From: Luminiphilus sp.
GTDB lineage: Bacteria; Pseudomonadota; Gammaproteobacteria; Pseudomonadales; Halieaceae
Assembly (NCBI GenBank): GCA_022425845.1
Contig: JAKMEU010000408.1
Span: 1-16,232, forward strand
Length of the DNA stretch: 16,232 nucleotides
Direction of reading: 5' to 3'
In this document: positions 1 through 8,236 of the stretch, one piece after another
Layout: every line of letters starts with the position of its first letter
How positions within the stretch are numbered: the stretch's first letter is position 1
The notes under the pieces: model-generated
Told to the model about the DNA's origin: nothing
Seen by the model: only the letters and a program-made list of their open reading frames with translations
Databases searched by the model: none
Position numbers and translations under genes: made by a program

Positions 1-700
1 CGATACAGTCGATCACCTCTGGCAGGTTGGCCCCGAACTCCACGTCAATGACCCGCTTCATTCGTTGCCCACAGAGCGCCCTGAGCTCAGCGCCCCAACC
101 CGATTGATGGTGATCGACCACCACCTCGGCGCCGGCAGCGAGACAGCGCTCCCGATCGGCCTGATTGCCCGCTGTAGCTGCTACTCGCGCGCCAAAGCGT
201 TTAGCCCACTGTATGGCGTAGTAACCAACACGCCCCATTCCCCCGGTCACAAGAATCCAGGTATCGGCAACCGCGCCATCGGCGGTCACGCAGCGATGGG
301 CCGTCATCATGGGAATGCCGATGCAGGCTCCCACTTCGAAGGAAGCCGCATCCGGCAGCTGGGGGGCCCTGGCACTGTCAATACTCACCCATTGCGCTGC
401 GGTGCCCTGGGATCGGCCATGCTGGGCCTGATAAACAAACACCCGCTCACCAATTCGGGAAGCCGGGACGCCCTCGCCCACGGCTTCTATGATGCCCGCG
501 CCATCGCTGTGGGGTATAACAGGCCCGCCCTCGAGGAGGTCGGGAAATGCGCCGGCTCTCTTTTTCACATCCGACGGGTTTACGGCGGTGGTATGCAGCC
601 TGACCAGCACCTCACCCGGTCCCGCCACCGGTTTCACCAGGTCACACTGGCGCAACACCTCGCCGGCCGACCCAAAACTCTCAAAGCAAACGCCTTGCAT
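1..700 (-). CDS. Quinone oxidoreductase-like MDR enzyme (C-terminus cut by window edge)
   Basis: About 233 codons are visible and the 3' end lies beyond base 1. The reading comes from translating the reverse complement. The protein starts MQGVCFESFG and has the medium-chain dehydrogenase/reductase plan: an N-terminal GroES-like domain with NPSDVKKRAG (residues 41-50) and PHSDGAG (63-69), then a Rossmann nucleotide-binding loop TGGMGRVG (152-159). The catalytic-zinc Cys and the structural four-Cys lobe of alcohol dehydrogenases are absent, which places it with zinc-free NAD(P)H:quinone reductase-type enzymes. The ATG at 700-698 is preceded by GGGAAG seven to eight bases upstream. It lies 35 bases behind the SDR gene on the same strand and is probably co-transcribed with it. 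Such enzymes reduce quinones or activated enones in the cytoplasm; the substrate here is unknown. Family assignment is firm, function is not. Confidence 0.85.
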   Translation of the reverse strand, partial: MQGVCFESFGSAGEVLRQCDLVKPVAGPGEVLVRLHTTAVNPSDVKKRAGAFPDLLEGGPVIPHSDGAGIIEAVGEGVPASRIGERVFVYQAQHGRSQGTAAQWVSIDSARAPQLPDAASFEVGACIGIPMMTAHRCVTADGAVADTWILVTGGMGRVGYYAIQWAKRFGARVAATAGNQADRERCLAAGAEVVVDHHQSGWGAELRALCGQRMKRVIDVEFGANLPEVIDCI

Positions 701-735
701 ACCTTTTCTTCCCAGCTAGTTTGATCCGCAGGTCC

Positions 736-1518
736 CTAGGGGTCCTGCCAGTTGGTGAGTGACTCGGTGTGCCCATCAAGGGCTATCGCCTGACCCGATA
801 TATTTTTCCCCGCCGGCCCCGCCAAAAAACACACCATAGCGGCTATGTCACCCGGATCGGTAAACTGACGGAGCGAACTCTGCCGCTGGTATACCCTGCG
901 AATTTCGTCCGGGTCGATGTCCCGCGCGGCGGCGTCCCGGGCGATAACCCCGTCAATCCTCGGTCCGGAAACGCTACCCGGACACAGGGCGTTGACCCTG
1001 ATGTTCCAGGGCCCCAACTCCATGGCCCAGGTTTTGGCCAGACCTATGCTGCCCCACTTGGCGGCAACATAGGGAGAACGGTGGGGGCAACCCGACAATC
1101 CGGCATTGGATGACATGTTGATGATGACGCCTTCCCGGCGGGCCTTCATGTCGGGAATCACATGTCGGGTGACGTAGAACAGGCTGTTAAGGTCGGTCTC
1201 GATTGTGCGCTGCCATTCAGCGACATCCAGGGTCTCAAGCGCACCCTGCGGACCCGCGATCCCGGCATTGTTGACCAGCAGGTCAACACGGGCGTGCTGC
1301 TGCCAAAACTGCTTAAAGGCGGCGTCCACCTGCCCGGGGTCGGAGACGTCGCAGGTAACGGCGCTATGCGCGCCAAACCGGTCGCAAACGGCAACTACCT
1401 GGTTTGCATCGACATCCAGGATGAACGGGGCATAACCCCGATCGCACAGCGCCTCGGCGATCACCAGGCCAATACCCGATGCGCCCGCAGAAATGACTGC
1501 CACCAACTGATCTGACAA
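736..1518 (-). CDS. SDR family NAD(P)-dependent oxidoreductase
   Basis: A 260-residue classical short-chain dehydrogenase. Visible motifs are the nucleotide-binding loop SAGASGIG (10-17), NNAG (83-86), Asn111, and the Ser137-Tyr150-Lys154 catalytic set in SSNAG and YVAAK. The C-terminal SGQAIALDGH is typical of the family. An acidic residue, Asp35, ends the second strand (FILDVD), which usually means NAD(H) preference. The first glycine of the usual TGxxxGxG loop is Ala11. The start is a TTG: a stop codon lies ten codons upstream with no ATG or GTG between, and GAGGG sits eight bases before the TTG. A GTG at codon 6 is an alternative. It lies between the BCCT gene and the MDR gene on the same strand, so it may oxidise a hydroxyl-bearing intermediate of the imported compound; that is inference. 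Substrate unknown. Confidence 0.9.
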   Translation of the reverse strand: MSDQLVAVISAGASGIGLVIAEALCDRGYAPFILDVDANQVVAVCDRFGAHSAVTCDVSDPGQVDAAFKQFWQQHARVDLLVNNAGIAGPQGALETLDVAEWQRTIETDLNSLFYVTRHVIPDMKARREGVIINMSSNAGLSGCPHRSPYVAAKWGSIGLAKTWAMELGPWNIRVNALCPGSVSGPRIDGVIARDAAARDIDPDEIRRVYQRQSSLRQFTDPGDIAAMVCFLAGPAGKNISGQAIALDGHTESLTNWQDP

Positions 1519-1675
1519 GGCCCTGGCCCTCGCCGCACTCCAGGCCCGCTAGTGTGCACCAGCCCTACCGGGTGCCGTCTACTTTTTTATGGCTCACCGA
1601 CTCACTTATTACCAGACGCCTGCAAGGGGTGGCGCCGGGAAACAGAGGTCCCGGGAGCAGCTGGCCGGAGACCCA

Positions 1676-3190
1676 TCAGGGCAGGTTGTTGCCTTGCCGA
1701 TCGGCCTGAAGGGAACGCAGAAGCCCGTAACCCGCTGGCCACAGGGTGATGACCAACGGCAGGGAGACGACGAGAACCGCAGTTTGGGCCTCGCGGATAC
1801 CCCCGGCATACATCAGGCCAATGGGCAGGATCGCCACGGCAATCGCCCAGAACAGGCGGTGCCATCGGGGCGGATCCTCCGAGGGATGCAGTTTTTCCGT
1901 GGCACTGGCAGCGAGGGTATAGGAGGCGCTGTCGTAGGTTGTCGCGCAGAAGATGACCGATACGAAACACAGCAGGCCAATGATCAGCCCCGCCAGGGGC
2001 AGGGTGTCGAGTCCCGCGATAATGGCGGCGTTACCCCCCGAAGACTCCATCACAGCCATGACGTCGAGCTGACCCTGAACCTGCAGACCAAGACTGTGGT
2101 TACCCAGCAGCATGTAGAAAAGCCAGCAACCCAGCGAACCCAGAACGAGCATGCCCAGTACCACCTCCCGAACGGTGCGCCCTCTTGAAATCCGGCTGAC
2201 AAACAGGCCGACAAAAGGCCCGTAGGACACCCACCAGGCCCAGTAAAAAATGGTCCAGTCCTCGACAAACCCCGAGCGGCCAATGGGATCGGTCCAAAAG
2301 GTCATGGCAATAGTATTCTGCAGCATATGACCCACCGAATTCAGTGCCATACGCAACAGGAAAAGGGTATCTCCTGCAAAGAGAATCGCCACCAGTAATA
2401 CGAGTGCCAACACCATGTTGAGATCACTCAACCGGCGAATCCCGCGACCCAGTCCCAGGGCGACGCTGGTTGAAAAAATAACCACACAGATCACTACAAC
2501 AACCATCTCCAGGCCGAAGCTCTCGGGGATACCCGTCAGGCGTGAAATCAGCGCCGCGATCAGGGGTGTGGAAAAACCCAGCGAACTGCCGGCACCGCCG
2601 ATGAGCGCCACCATGAACATGCCGTCCATCAGCTTGGCCACCAGCGTGTTTTCCCGACCCTTCAGCCAGTAATCTGCGGCCGTGCTGTACTTGAGGTAGG
2701 GGACACGCCGCACATAAAAGGGGTAGGCAATCGCCAGCGTGGGCAGGCAGTACAGTGCCCAGGCGACAATGCCCCAGTGGTGCATGCCATAGGATGCCGC
2801 CCACTGAAAGGCCTCGGGGGATTTGGGCTCCGCGCCGAAGGGCGGCGCGGCGGCATAATAGGCCCATTCAATACCGCTCCAGTACATCAGACCCGCGCCG
2901 ATGCCCGCAGCAAACAGCATGGCGGCCCAACTCGGAAAGCTGAATTCCGGGGGCCCCTCACCCAGGCGAATACCGCTGTGGGGGCCAAAGGCCAGGTAGA
3001 GCGAGACGCCCAGGGCCGCCGCGCCGGTCAGGATGTAAAACCACCCAAAGGTGTCACCGATCCAGGCATAGGCGGTCTGCAGTGCCACTGAACTGGTCTC
3101 GGGGAATACCAATAACGGCAGGGATATCCCCAGTAATACCGCTACCGTCAGCGTAAAATTAAATCGATCGACACGGGGAGTCATGGCCAT
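1676..3190 (-). CDS. BCCT family betaine/carnitine/choline-type transporter
   Basis: An inner-membrane carrier of the betaine-carnitine-choline transporter family, about 504 residues with roughly twelve hydrophobic segments. Diagnostic features are the glycine-rich GIGAGLMYWSGIEWAYY segment near residue 96 (TM3 region), the GMHHWGIVAW stretch near 135, and the family signature WTIFYWAWWVSYGP (312-325) followed by SRISRGRTVRE. In BetP this segment holds the tryptophans of the substrate box; the third Trp is Tyr323 here. I chose the ATG at 3190 because it leaves a short polar tail before TM1. A longer frame from a GTG at 3247 adds 19 unremarkable residues, and an ATG at 3184 is also possible; none has a good ribosome site. 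It is divergent from the TMADH-like gene and leads the SDR and MDR genes. A quaternary ammonium substrate is likely from the family; which one is unknown. Confidence 0.92.
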   Translation of the reverse strand: MAMTPRVDRFNFTLTVAVLLGISLPLLVFPETSSVALQTAYAWIGDTFGWFYILTGAAALGVSLYLAFGPHSGIRLGEGPPEFSFPSWAAMLFAAGIGAGLMYWSGIEWAYYAAAPPFGAEPKSPEAFQWAASYGMHHWGIVAWALYCLPTLAIAYPFYVRRVPYLKYSTAADYWLKGRENTLVAKLMDGMFMVALIGGAGSSLGFSTPLIAALISRLTGIPESFGLEMVVVVICVVIFSTSVALGLGRGIRRLSDLNMVLALVLLVAILFAGDTLFLLRMALNSVGHMLQNTIAMTFWTDPIGRSGFVEDWTIFYWAWWVSYGPFVGLFVSRISRGRTVREVVLGMLVLGSLGCWLFYMLLGNHSLGLQVQGQLDVMAVMESSGGNAAIIAGLDTLPLAGLIIGLLCFVSVIFCATTYDSASYTLAASATEKLHPSEDPPRWHRLFWAIAVAILPIGLMYAGGIREAQTAVLVVSLPLVITLWPAGYGLLRSLQADRQGNNLP

Positions 3191-3257
3191 AATGTTGTTG
3201 TTATCCAGTGGGAATTGCCCGCCGCCGAGCTTAACACCCCAAGACACATTGGCGAGG

Positions 3258-3350
3258 GTGAGTCGCGACCGGTATGTACCTCTTACGTCGGCTGCCGCTC
3301 TCGGTCCCGCACCACGCTGAGGTATTGCGTTGACTGCAAAAGCGACTCAC
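3258..3350. promoter_or_regulatory. Widely spaced 9-bp inverted repeat in the divergent promoter region
   Basis: GTGAGTCGC at 3258-3266 and its exact reverse complement GCGACTCAC at 3342-3350 flank the region between the BCCT gene and the TMADH-like gene. The left arm also overlaps a perfect 8-bp palindrome, GTCGCGAC (3262-3269). The arms are 75 bases apart, which is too far for a terminator hairpin but could suit two half-sites of a looping or dimeric regulator. A repeat of this length could arise by chance in a region this size, so the regulatory reading is speculative. Confidence 0.25.
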
Positions 3351-3358
3351 TCTGTCTA
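3330..3358 (+). promoter_or_regulatory. Possible weak sigma-70-type promoter for the TMADH-like gene
   Basis: TTGACT (3330-3335) is a good -35 match. Seventeen bases later is TGTCTA (3353-3358), a poor -10 match. It points toward the ATG at 3395, and the right arm of the 9-bp inverted repeat falls in its spacer. Only the -35 element is convincing. Confidence 0.2.
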
Positions 3359-3394
3359 GGCGAGATCAAACCATAGGGATCGGGGGACGAGTGG

Positions 3395-5539
3395 ATGGCA
3401 CAGCACGAGCATGAGATTGAAGGTGCCGCCGAGCGAAGGCTGGCAGACTGCCATCCCCACCACCGTATCCTGTTTGACCCGGTGCCTATTGGCCCTGTTG
3501 TCGCCCCCAACCGTTTCTATCAGGTTCCCCATGCCAGCGGTATGACCGAGTCAAATCCGCGTGTACGTGCTGCCTTCAGGGGCACCAAGGCCGAGGGCGG
3601 CTGGGGTGTCGTCAGTACCGGGGCAGTATCGATACACCCCAGTTCGGACGATTCACCCCTCCCCTATGCCCGGCTCTGGAATGAGGCCGATATTGCCTCC
3701 CATGCGCTCACCACAGCGGCGGTGCACAAGCACGGCAGTCTCGCCGCGGTGGAGTTGTGGCACGGCGGTGCCGTCGTTATGAACCGAACATCACGGCTGC
3801 CGCCCCTGTCCCCCTCCGGGGTACCCTGGGCCGCCACCCATATTGGCTTTATGGGGCAGCAGCGTCCCAAGCCCATGGACGGTCGGGATATCGACGCCGT
3901 CCTCCAATGGCAGCGTGCCGCCACACGCCGGGCACTGGATGCGGGCTTCGATATCATTTATGTCTACGCGGGGATGGGTTACCTCGGCTATGAGTTCCTG
4001 CTGCCCGAGTACAACTGGCGCACCGATGGTTATGGCGGCAGCCTCGAGAACCGCACGCGATTTGTTCGCGAGATGCTCGAGGTCACGCGGGATGAAGCGG
4101 GAAGTAAAGCCGCCGTCGCACTGCGTATCAGCCTCGAGGAGTTGCGTGCCAAAGCCAGTGACCACTATGAAAGCGAGGCGCATGGCGTGGTCAGCCTGCT
4201 GTCCGATATCCCCGATCTTTGGGATGTCAAAATGGATTCGAGTCCCAATGACTGCGGCGCATCGCGCTTTCGACCCGAAGGTGCCCACGAGCCCATCATC
4301 GACTTCGTCCGAAAAGTGACCGATCGCACCGTCGTGGGTGTTGGCCGTTTTACTTCACCGGATACCATGGTCTCGCAAATCAAGCGCGGGGTGCTCGACC
4401 TGATCGGCGGTGCCCGGGCGAGCATTGCCGATCCATTTTTACCGGAGAAAATTCGCCGCGGCGAGAGCGATGCCATACGGGAGTGCATTGGCTGCAACAT
4501 CTGCATTGCCAGTTGGCATGACGGCGTACCCGTGCGCTGTACCCAAAATGCCACTGCGGGAGAGGAATGGCGACGGGACTGGCACCCAGAGCGTTTCCAG
4601 AAGACGCCCCAGCCAGAGCATGTGCTGGTGGTTGGCGGTGGACCTGCCGGGCTTGAAGCTGCACTGGTTGCCGCGAGACAGGGTTATCAGGTAACCATGG
4701 CCGAGCAGCGCAGTGACTGGGGCGGGCGGGTCCTGCAAGAGAGTCAATTACCGGGCCTCGCCGTTTGGCGCCGGGTCCGGGACTATCGTGTCTGGGCCCT
4801 ATCCCAGCTGGGCAATGTCGCCATGTACACCGACAGCCCCATGGAAGCCGCGGACATTGCAGGCCTCAAGGCCGACCACATCGCGGTGGCCACCGGGGCT
4901 CGCTGGACGACCCACCTTTACTCCCCTCTGGAAATACCCAGCAGCCCCCTGTCAGCGGCGCGGGTTTTCACGCCGGACGATGTGTTTGCTGACCGCGTTG
5001 CCGGGGACCGCATCCTGGTGTTTGACTACGACAATTACTACCTCGGTGGCGTGATCGCCGAGACGCTCGGCCGCCAGGGTGCCCAGGTGGTTTACGCCAC
5101 ACCGGCGGGGCACGCCTCGGCATGGACCTTCATGACCAATGAACTTCCCTATGTCTACAAAGCGTTGGGCGAGCAGGGTGTCGAAATCCTGACCACCACC
5201 AACCTCGATCATTTCGATGGCACACGGGCCCAGATGCGCAATCTGTTCAATGATGAGGTGTTGGAGCGACAGGTCGATGCGGTTGTCATTGTTGGACTGC
5301 GCCTCCCCAACACCACGCTTTATGAATCACTGCAAGCACTGCAAGCGTCCGGGGATGGCACGCTGGCATCGGCCCACATTGCCCTGGTCGGTGACGCGCT
5401 GGCTCCCGGTGCCATCGCCCACGCTGTGCACAGCGGTCATGGCTTTGCCCGCGGCCTGCTCTGTGACCCAACCGATCTTTACCGCCGGGATGAACCCATT
5501 GGCTTGCCGACACCCCAACCAGTGTTTACAGAGCAATGA
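3395..5539 (+). CDS. Trimethylamine dehydrogenase-like FMN/[4Fe-4S] flavoprotein
   Basis: A 714-residue protein with the full trimethylamine/dimethylamine dehydrogenase architecture. An old-yellow-enzyme-type FMN barrel (about 24-350) includes FYQVPH, KAEGGW, YGGSLENR and Arg244. Next is a [4Fe-4S] site, Cys364, Cys367, Cys370 and Cys382 (CIGCNIC then CTQNATAGEE). A Rossmann domain starts at GGGPAG (414-419), followed by an ADP-binding-like C-terminal half. From memory of the Methylophilus enzyme, the Cys that covalently holds FMN (Cys30) is Ala47 here. Of its aromatic bowl, Tyr60 is Ala77, Trp264 lies in a segment about three residues shorter and is lost, and only Trp355 (Trp374) remains. 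His172 is Met194, while Tyr169 (Tyr191) is kept. So it probably oxidises an amine other than trimethylamine, with non-covalent FMN. It lies 39 bases before a Rieske oxygenase gene, suggesting consecutive demethylation steps. Confidence 0.9.
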   Translation: MAQHEHEIEGAAERRLADCHPHHRILFDPVPIGPVVAPNRFYQVPHASGMTESNPRVRAAFRGTKAEGGWGVVSTGAVSIHPSSDDSPLPYARLWNEADIASHALTTAAVHKHGSLAAVELWHGGAVVMNRTSRLPPLSPSGVPWAATHIGFMGQQRPKPMDGRDIDAVLQWQRAATRRALDAGFDIIYVYAGMGYLGYEFLLPEYNWRTDGYGGSLENRTRFVREMLEVTRDEAGSKAAVALRISLEELRAKASDHYESEAHGVVSLLSDIPDLWDVKMDSSPNDCGASRFRPEGAHEPIIDFVRKVTDRTVVGVGRFTSPDTMVSQIKRGVLDLIGGARASIADPFLPEKIRRGESDAIRECIGCNICIASWHDGVPVRCTQNATAGEEWRRDWHPERFQKTPQPEHVLVVGGGPAGLEAALVAARQGYQVTMAEQRSDWGGRVLQESQLPGLAVWRRVRDYRVWALSQLGNVAMYTDSPMEAADIAGLKADHIAVATGARWTTHLYSPLEIPSSPLSAARVFTPDDVFADRVAGDRILVFDYDNYYLGGVIAETLGRQGAQVVYATPAGHASAWTFMTNELPYVYKALGEQGVEILTTTNLDHFDGTRAQMRNLFNDEVLERQVDAVVIVGLRLPNTTLYESLQALQASGDGTLASAHIALVGDALAPGAIAHAVHSGHGFARGLLCDPTDLYRRDEPIGLPTPQPVFTEQ

Positions 5540-5578
5540 AAACTTTGAAGACGCGCAACGGGGATAGAGATCGACCCC

Positions 5579-6676
5579 ATGCTTGAAAACCTGGAAAAAA
5601 CCCTGCCGAGGGCCAGCTATCTGGACCCCCGTGCCCATGAGTCGGAAATGACCGCAATTTTTCGACCCGGCTGGGTCTGTGCAGGGCGCAGTGAGCAGTT
5701 GCCCGACGCCGGTAGCTACCAGGCCCTGCGTCTGGGAAACGAATCCCTGCTGCTGGTTCGGGACGAAGCGGGCAACCTCAGGGGCTTTTACAACGTCTGC
5801 CGCCACCGCGGTGCTGAACTGGTCGCCATGCCCGACACCGCTATGCGCTACGGCCAGTTCTCACGCACCGTGACCTGCCCCTACCACGCCTGGAGTTACC
5901 GCTTCGACGGATCGTTGCGCGGCGCTCCCCATATCGCCGTTGAGCCCGGGGCGACAGCGCTGCACCCCATTGCCGTTGACGAGTGGGGTGGCTTTGTTTT
6001 TGTCCGCCTTGATGACCGACGCGGTGAACCCCTGCTGCAGGCACTGGGTGCGGGTACCGACCGCATCGCCAATTATCCACTGGCGGATCTTCGTATTGGC
6101 CACAGTATCGACTACCGGGTGTGCGCCAACTGGAAAGTCATTCTGGAAAATTACAACGAGTGCTACCACTGTGGCCCCATCCATCCCGAGCTTTGCGACC
6201 TGGTGCCCGCGTTCCGACAGCAGGGCGGGAACAACCTCAACTGGGATGATGGTGTTCCCCACCGGGAGGGCGCCATGACCTTTACCGCAACAGGAACGAC
6301 CCAACGAGACCCGTTTCCGGGACTGAGCGACAATGAGAAAACACACCATAAAGGCGAACTCTTTTACCCCAACCTGATGCTCAGCCTGGCGATGGACCAT
6401 GTCGCCGCCTTTTACGTCTGGCCGGAAACTGTGGCGGAAACCCGGGTGCGCTGTGATTTTTTATTCCATCCTACGGCCATGGAGCAGGACAACTTTGACC
6501 CCCTTGACGCCGTAACGTTCTGGGATCTGGTCAACCGGCAGGACTGGCAGATTTGCGAGAGCGTGCAGCGCGGCATGCAGAATTCGGTTTTTGAGCACGG
6601 GTACTACGCCCCCATGGAAGATTACAGCCTCGATCTAAGACGCTACGTTGCCGACTGCCTCAATGATGCCGGGTAG
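5579..6676 (+). CDS. Rieske oxygenase, GbcA/CntA-like N-demethylase type
   Basis: A 365-residue catalytic subunit of a Rieske non-heme iron oxygenase. The [2Fe-2S] ligands are Cys74/His76 (CRHRG) and Cys100/His103 (CPYHAW). The spacing between pairs, 23 residues, is longer than the usual 15-17. The mononuclear iron site is in NYNECYHCGPIHPEL, with His197 and His202; Asp322 (QDWQICESVQRG) is the likely third ligand. The inter-subunit bridging residue is Glu194 rather than the aspartate of aromatic-ring dioxygenases, a trait of quaternary-amine enzymes such as carnitine monooxygenase CntA. Family members oxidatively split or demethylate quaternary amines in the cytoplasm with O2 and electrons from a separate reductase. 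It follows the TMADH-like gene by 39 bases and probably shares its transcript. No reductase is visible nearby. Ring-hydroxylating activity cannot be excluded. Confidence 0.9.
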   Translation: MLENLEKTLPRASYLDPRAHESEMTAIFRPGWVCAGRSEQLPDAGSYQALRLGNESLLLVRDEAGNLRGFYNVCRHRGAELVAMPDTAMRYGQFSRTVTCPYHAWSYRFDGSLRGAPHIAVEPGATALHPIAVDEWGGFVFVRLDDRRGEPLLQALGAGTDRIANYPLADLRIGHSIDYRVCANWKVILENYNECYHCGPIHPELCDLVPAFRQQGGNNLNWDDGVPHREGAMTFTATGTTQRDPFPGLSDNEKTHHKGELFYPNLMLSLAMDHVAAFYVWPETVAETRVRCDFLFHPTAMEQDNFDPLDAVTFWDLVNRQDWQICESVQRGMQNSVFEHGYYAPMEDYSLDLRRYVADCLNDAG

Positions 6677-6775
6677 ACCGGATCAGCGGTTAATGCGGGT
6701 TGCAACACACCCGTCTTCCCCTACTCGCGCCCTCATGGAGCCACGACCCAGGTCGCCCCTGCGGGCTGTTTCCAA

Positions 6776-8071
6776 ATGAGCCGAGCGAAGATTCCCGTAC
6801 GCTGGCGATTTTTTGCCATCCTGTTCCTGCTCAGCTTTCTGGCCTACCTGATGCGCCAGAATATCCATGTCGCGGGCGAGCTGATGATGCCGGAGCTGGC
6901 GCTCAGCGAGCTGGAGATGGGATGGATCTATGCCAGCTTTATCTGGGGCTATGCACTGTTCCAATTGCCCGGGGGAATAGCCGGAGCCCGATTCGGCCCG
7001 CGACGAACCCTGATGACGGTGGGTGTGCTGGGGATTGTCGCGTCAGGGTTGACCGGTTTACTACCGGGCACCCTGTTCCAGTCCACCGCCGGAGTGATTG
7101 CGGTGTTGATGCTGGTGCGGTTTATTTTGGGCGCCGCCCATGCGCCCATGTACCCCGTGCAGGCGGCCGCAGTGGAGCGGTGGTTTCCGGTGGGTCACTG
7201 GGCGCTGCCCAACGCCGTGTCGAGCACGGGCTTAACCCTGGGCGCGGCAGCGGCACAGCCCCTGGTGGCCATGGTGGCGGTGTACTGGGGATGGCGGGCG
7301 TCATTCTATGTCTTTATCCCCCTGAGCATCGGGCTGTTTGGCCTGTGGTGGTGGTACGCCCGGGATACCCCTGGGGAGCACCCCGCCATGGGCAGTGAGG
7401 AGCTCGCCCTTATTCAGGCCAACCGGGAGGCGCTCACCCAGGAGGCGGGATTTGGCGCCTGGACCCAACTGATCAGAAACCGGGAAACCCTGCTGCTGAC
7501 AGGCGCCTATTTCGCGCTCAACTATGTGTTCTACCTCTTCTTCACCTGGTTCTTCCACTACCTTGTGAAAGAGCTGGGCTTCACCATCCTGGAGACGGGT
7601 TTTCTTGCGGCACTCCCCTGGATAACGGGAGCTGTCATGGCCACCCTGGGAGGACTGAGCTGTGATGCCCTTTGCAAACGCTTTGGCCCCCGTCTGGGAT
7701 GCCGTCTGCCCGCCATGACAGGCCTGGTCGGCGCGGGCTGCCTACTCTACGCCGGGCTGTACGCCACCTCGCCCTATACCGCTGTGGCGCTGTTGTCTCT
7801 ATGCTTTGCCTTCACACAATTTGCCGAAGGGGCGTTCTGGTCGGCACAGACCTTTGTTGCCGGGCCCTACACCGCGCCCGCCTGCGGATTGATGAATACC
7901 GGTGGCAACGCAGCGGGCATTGTTGTTGCACCGCTGATGCCTTTTCTGGCGCAGTACATCGGTTGGGTCGCTGCGCTTTCCACCGGCACCGCGGTGGCAT
8001 TGACAGGGGCTTTGCTGTGGCTGTTTATTCGCGTTGATCAGCCGTTTTCTCCCACCGACCCCGCCCATTAA
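6776..8071 (+). CDS. MFS transporter, resembling the anion:cation symporter group
   Basis: A 431-residue integral membrane protein with about twelve hydrophobic segments in two halves, separated by a polar loop around residues 200-240 (PGEHPAMGSEE to GFGAWTQLIRNRE). Residues 15-35 form the first segment. The loop after TM2 carries GARFGPRRTL, a variant of the MFS G-x-x-x-D-R-x-G-R-R motif, and WFPVGHWALPNAVSSTG resembles the TM4-5 region of anion:cation symporters. It begins 99 bases after the Rieske gene on the same strand, with no convincing ribosome site. It may import a carboxylated substrate or export a product of the adjacent demethylation enzymes. Its partner cannot be read from sequence. 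ACS subgroup membership is a judgement from motif feel, not a search. Confidence 0.88.
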   Translation: MSRAKIPVRWRFFAILFLLSFLAYLMRQNIHVAGELMMPELALSELEMGWIYASFIWGYALFQLPGGIAGARFGPRRTLMTVGVLGIVASGLTGLLPGTLFQSTAGVIAVLMLVRFILGAAHAPMYPVQAAAVERWFPVGHWALPNAVSSTGLTLGAAAAQPLVAMVAVYWGWRASFYVFIPLSIGLFGLWWWYARDTPGEHPAMGSEELALIQANREALTQEAGFGAWTQLIRNRETLLLTGAYFALNYVFYLFFTWFFHYLVKELGFTILETGFLAALPWITGAVMATLGGLSCDALCKRFGPRLGCRLPAMTGLVGAGCLLYAGLYATSPYTAVALLSLCFAFTQFAEGAFWSAQTFVAGPYTAPACGLMNTGGNAAGIVVAPLMPFLAQYIGWVAALSTGTAVALTGALLWLFIRVDQPFSPTDPAH

Positions 8072-8225
8072 AACGCAGCACAGGCACCCCCGAGCGCCAC
8101 GCCAACCGCGACCAGACCGCGGGCTAGATAATGCTTGTTCGCACCGCCCGCCCCCGCTTAACATGGGGAACAACCCATTGTGCGACCCGCATCGGTATGC
8201 ATTCCCACTACCCACAGACGCGGGC

Positions 8226-8231
8226 AAGGAG
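8226..8231 (+). promoter_or_regulatory. Ribosome binding site that sets the PhyH start
   Basis: AAGGAG lies five bases before the ATG at 8237. This strong site favours that ATG over an in-frame ATG at 8180, whose extra 19 residues show no family resemblance. Confidence 0.75.
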
Positions 8232-8236
8232 CCTGT

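Noticed and set aside
65..724. A 219-codon plus-strand open frame at the left edge
   Set aside because: It is antisense to the MDR enzyme, whose minus-strand translation shows clear family motifs; the plus-strand protein shows none.
1552..1589. Hairpin GCACC...GGTGC followed by a run of T, terminator-like on the plus strand
   Set aside because: No plus-strand gene ends upstream of it, the flanking genes are on the minus strand where the T-run would be on the wrong side, and the stem is only five base pairs.
1589..2188. A 199-codon plus-strand open frame
   Set aside because: It is antisense to the end of the BCCT transporter gene and its low-complexity, Gln/Arg/Gly-rich product matches nothing.
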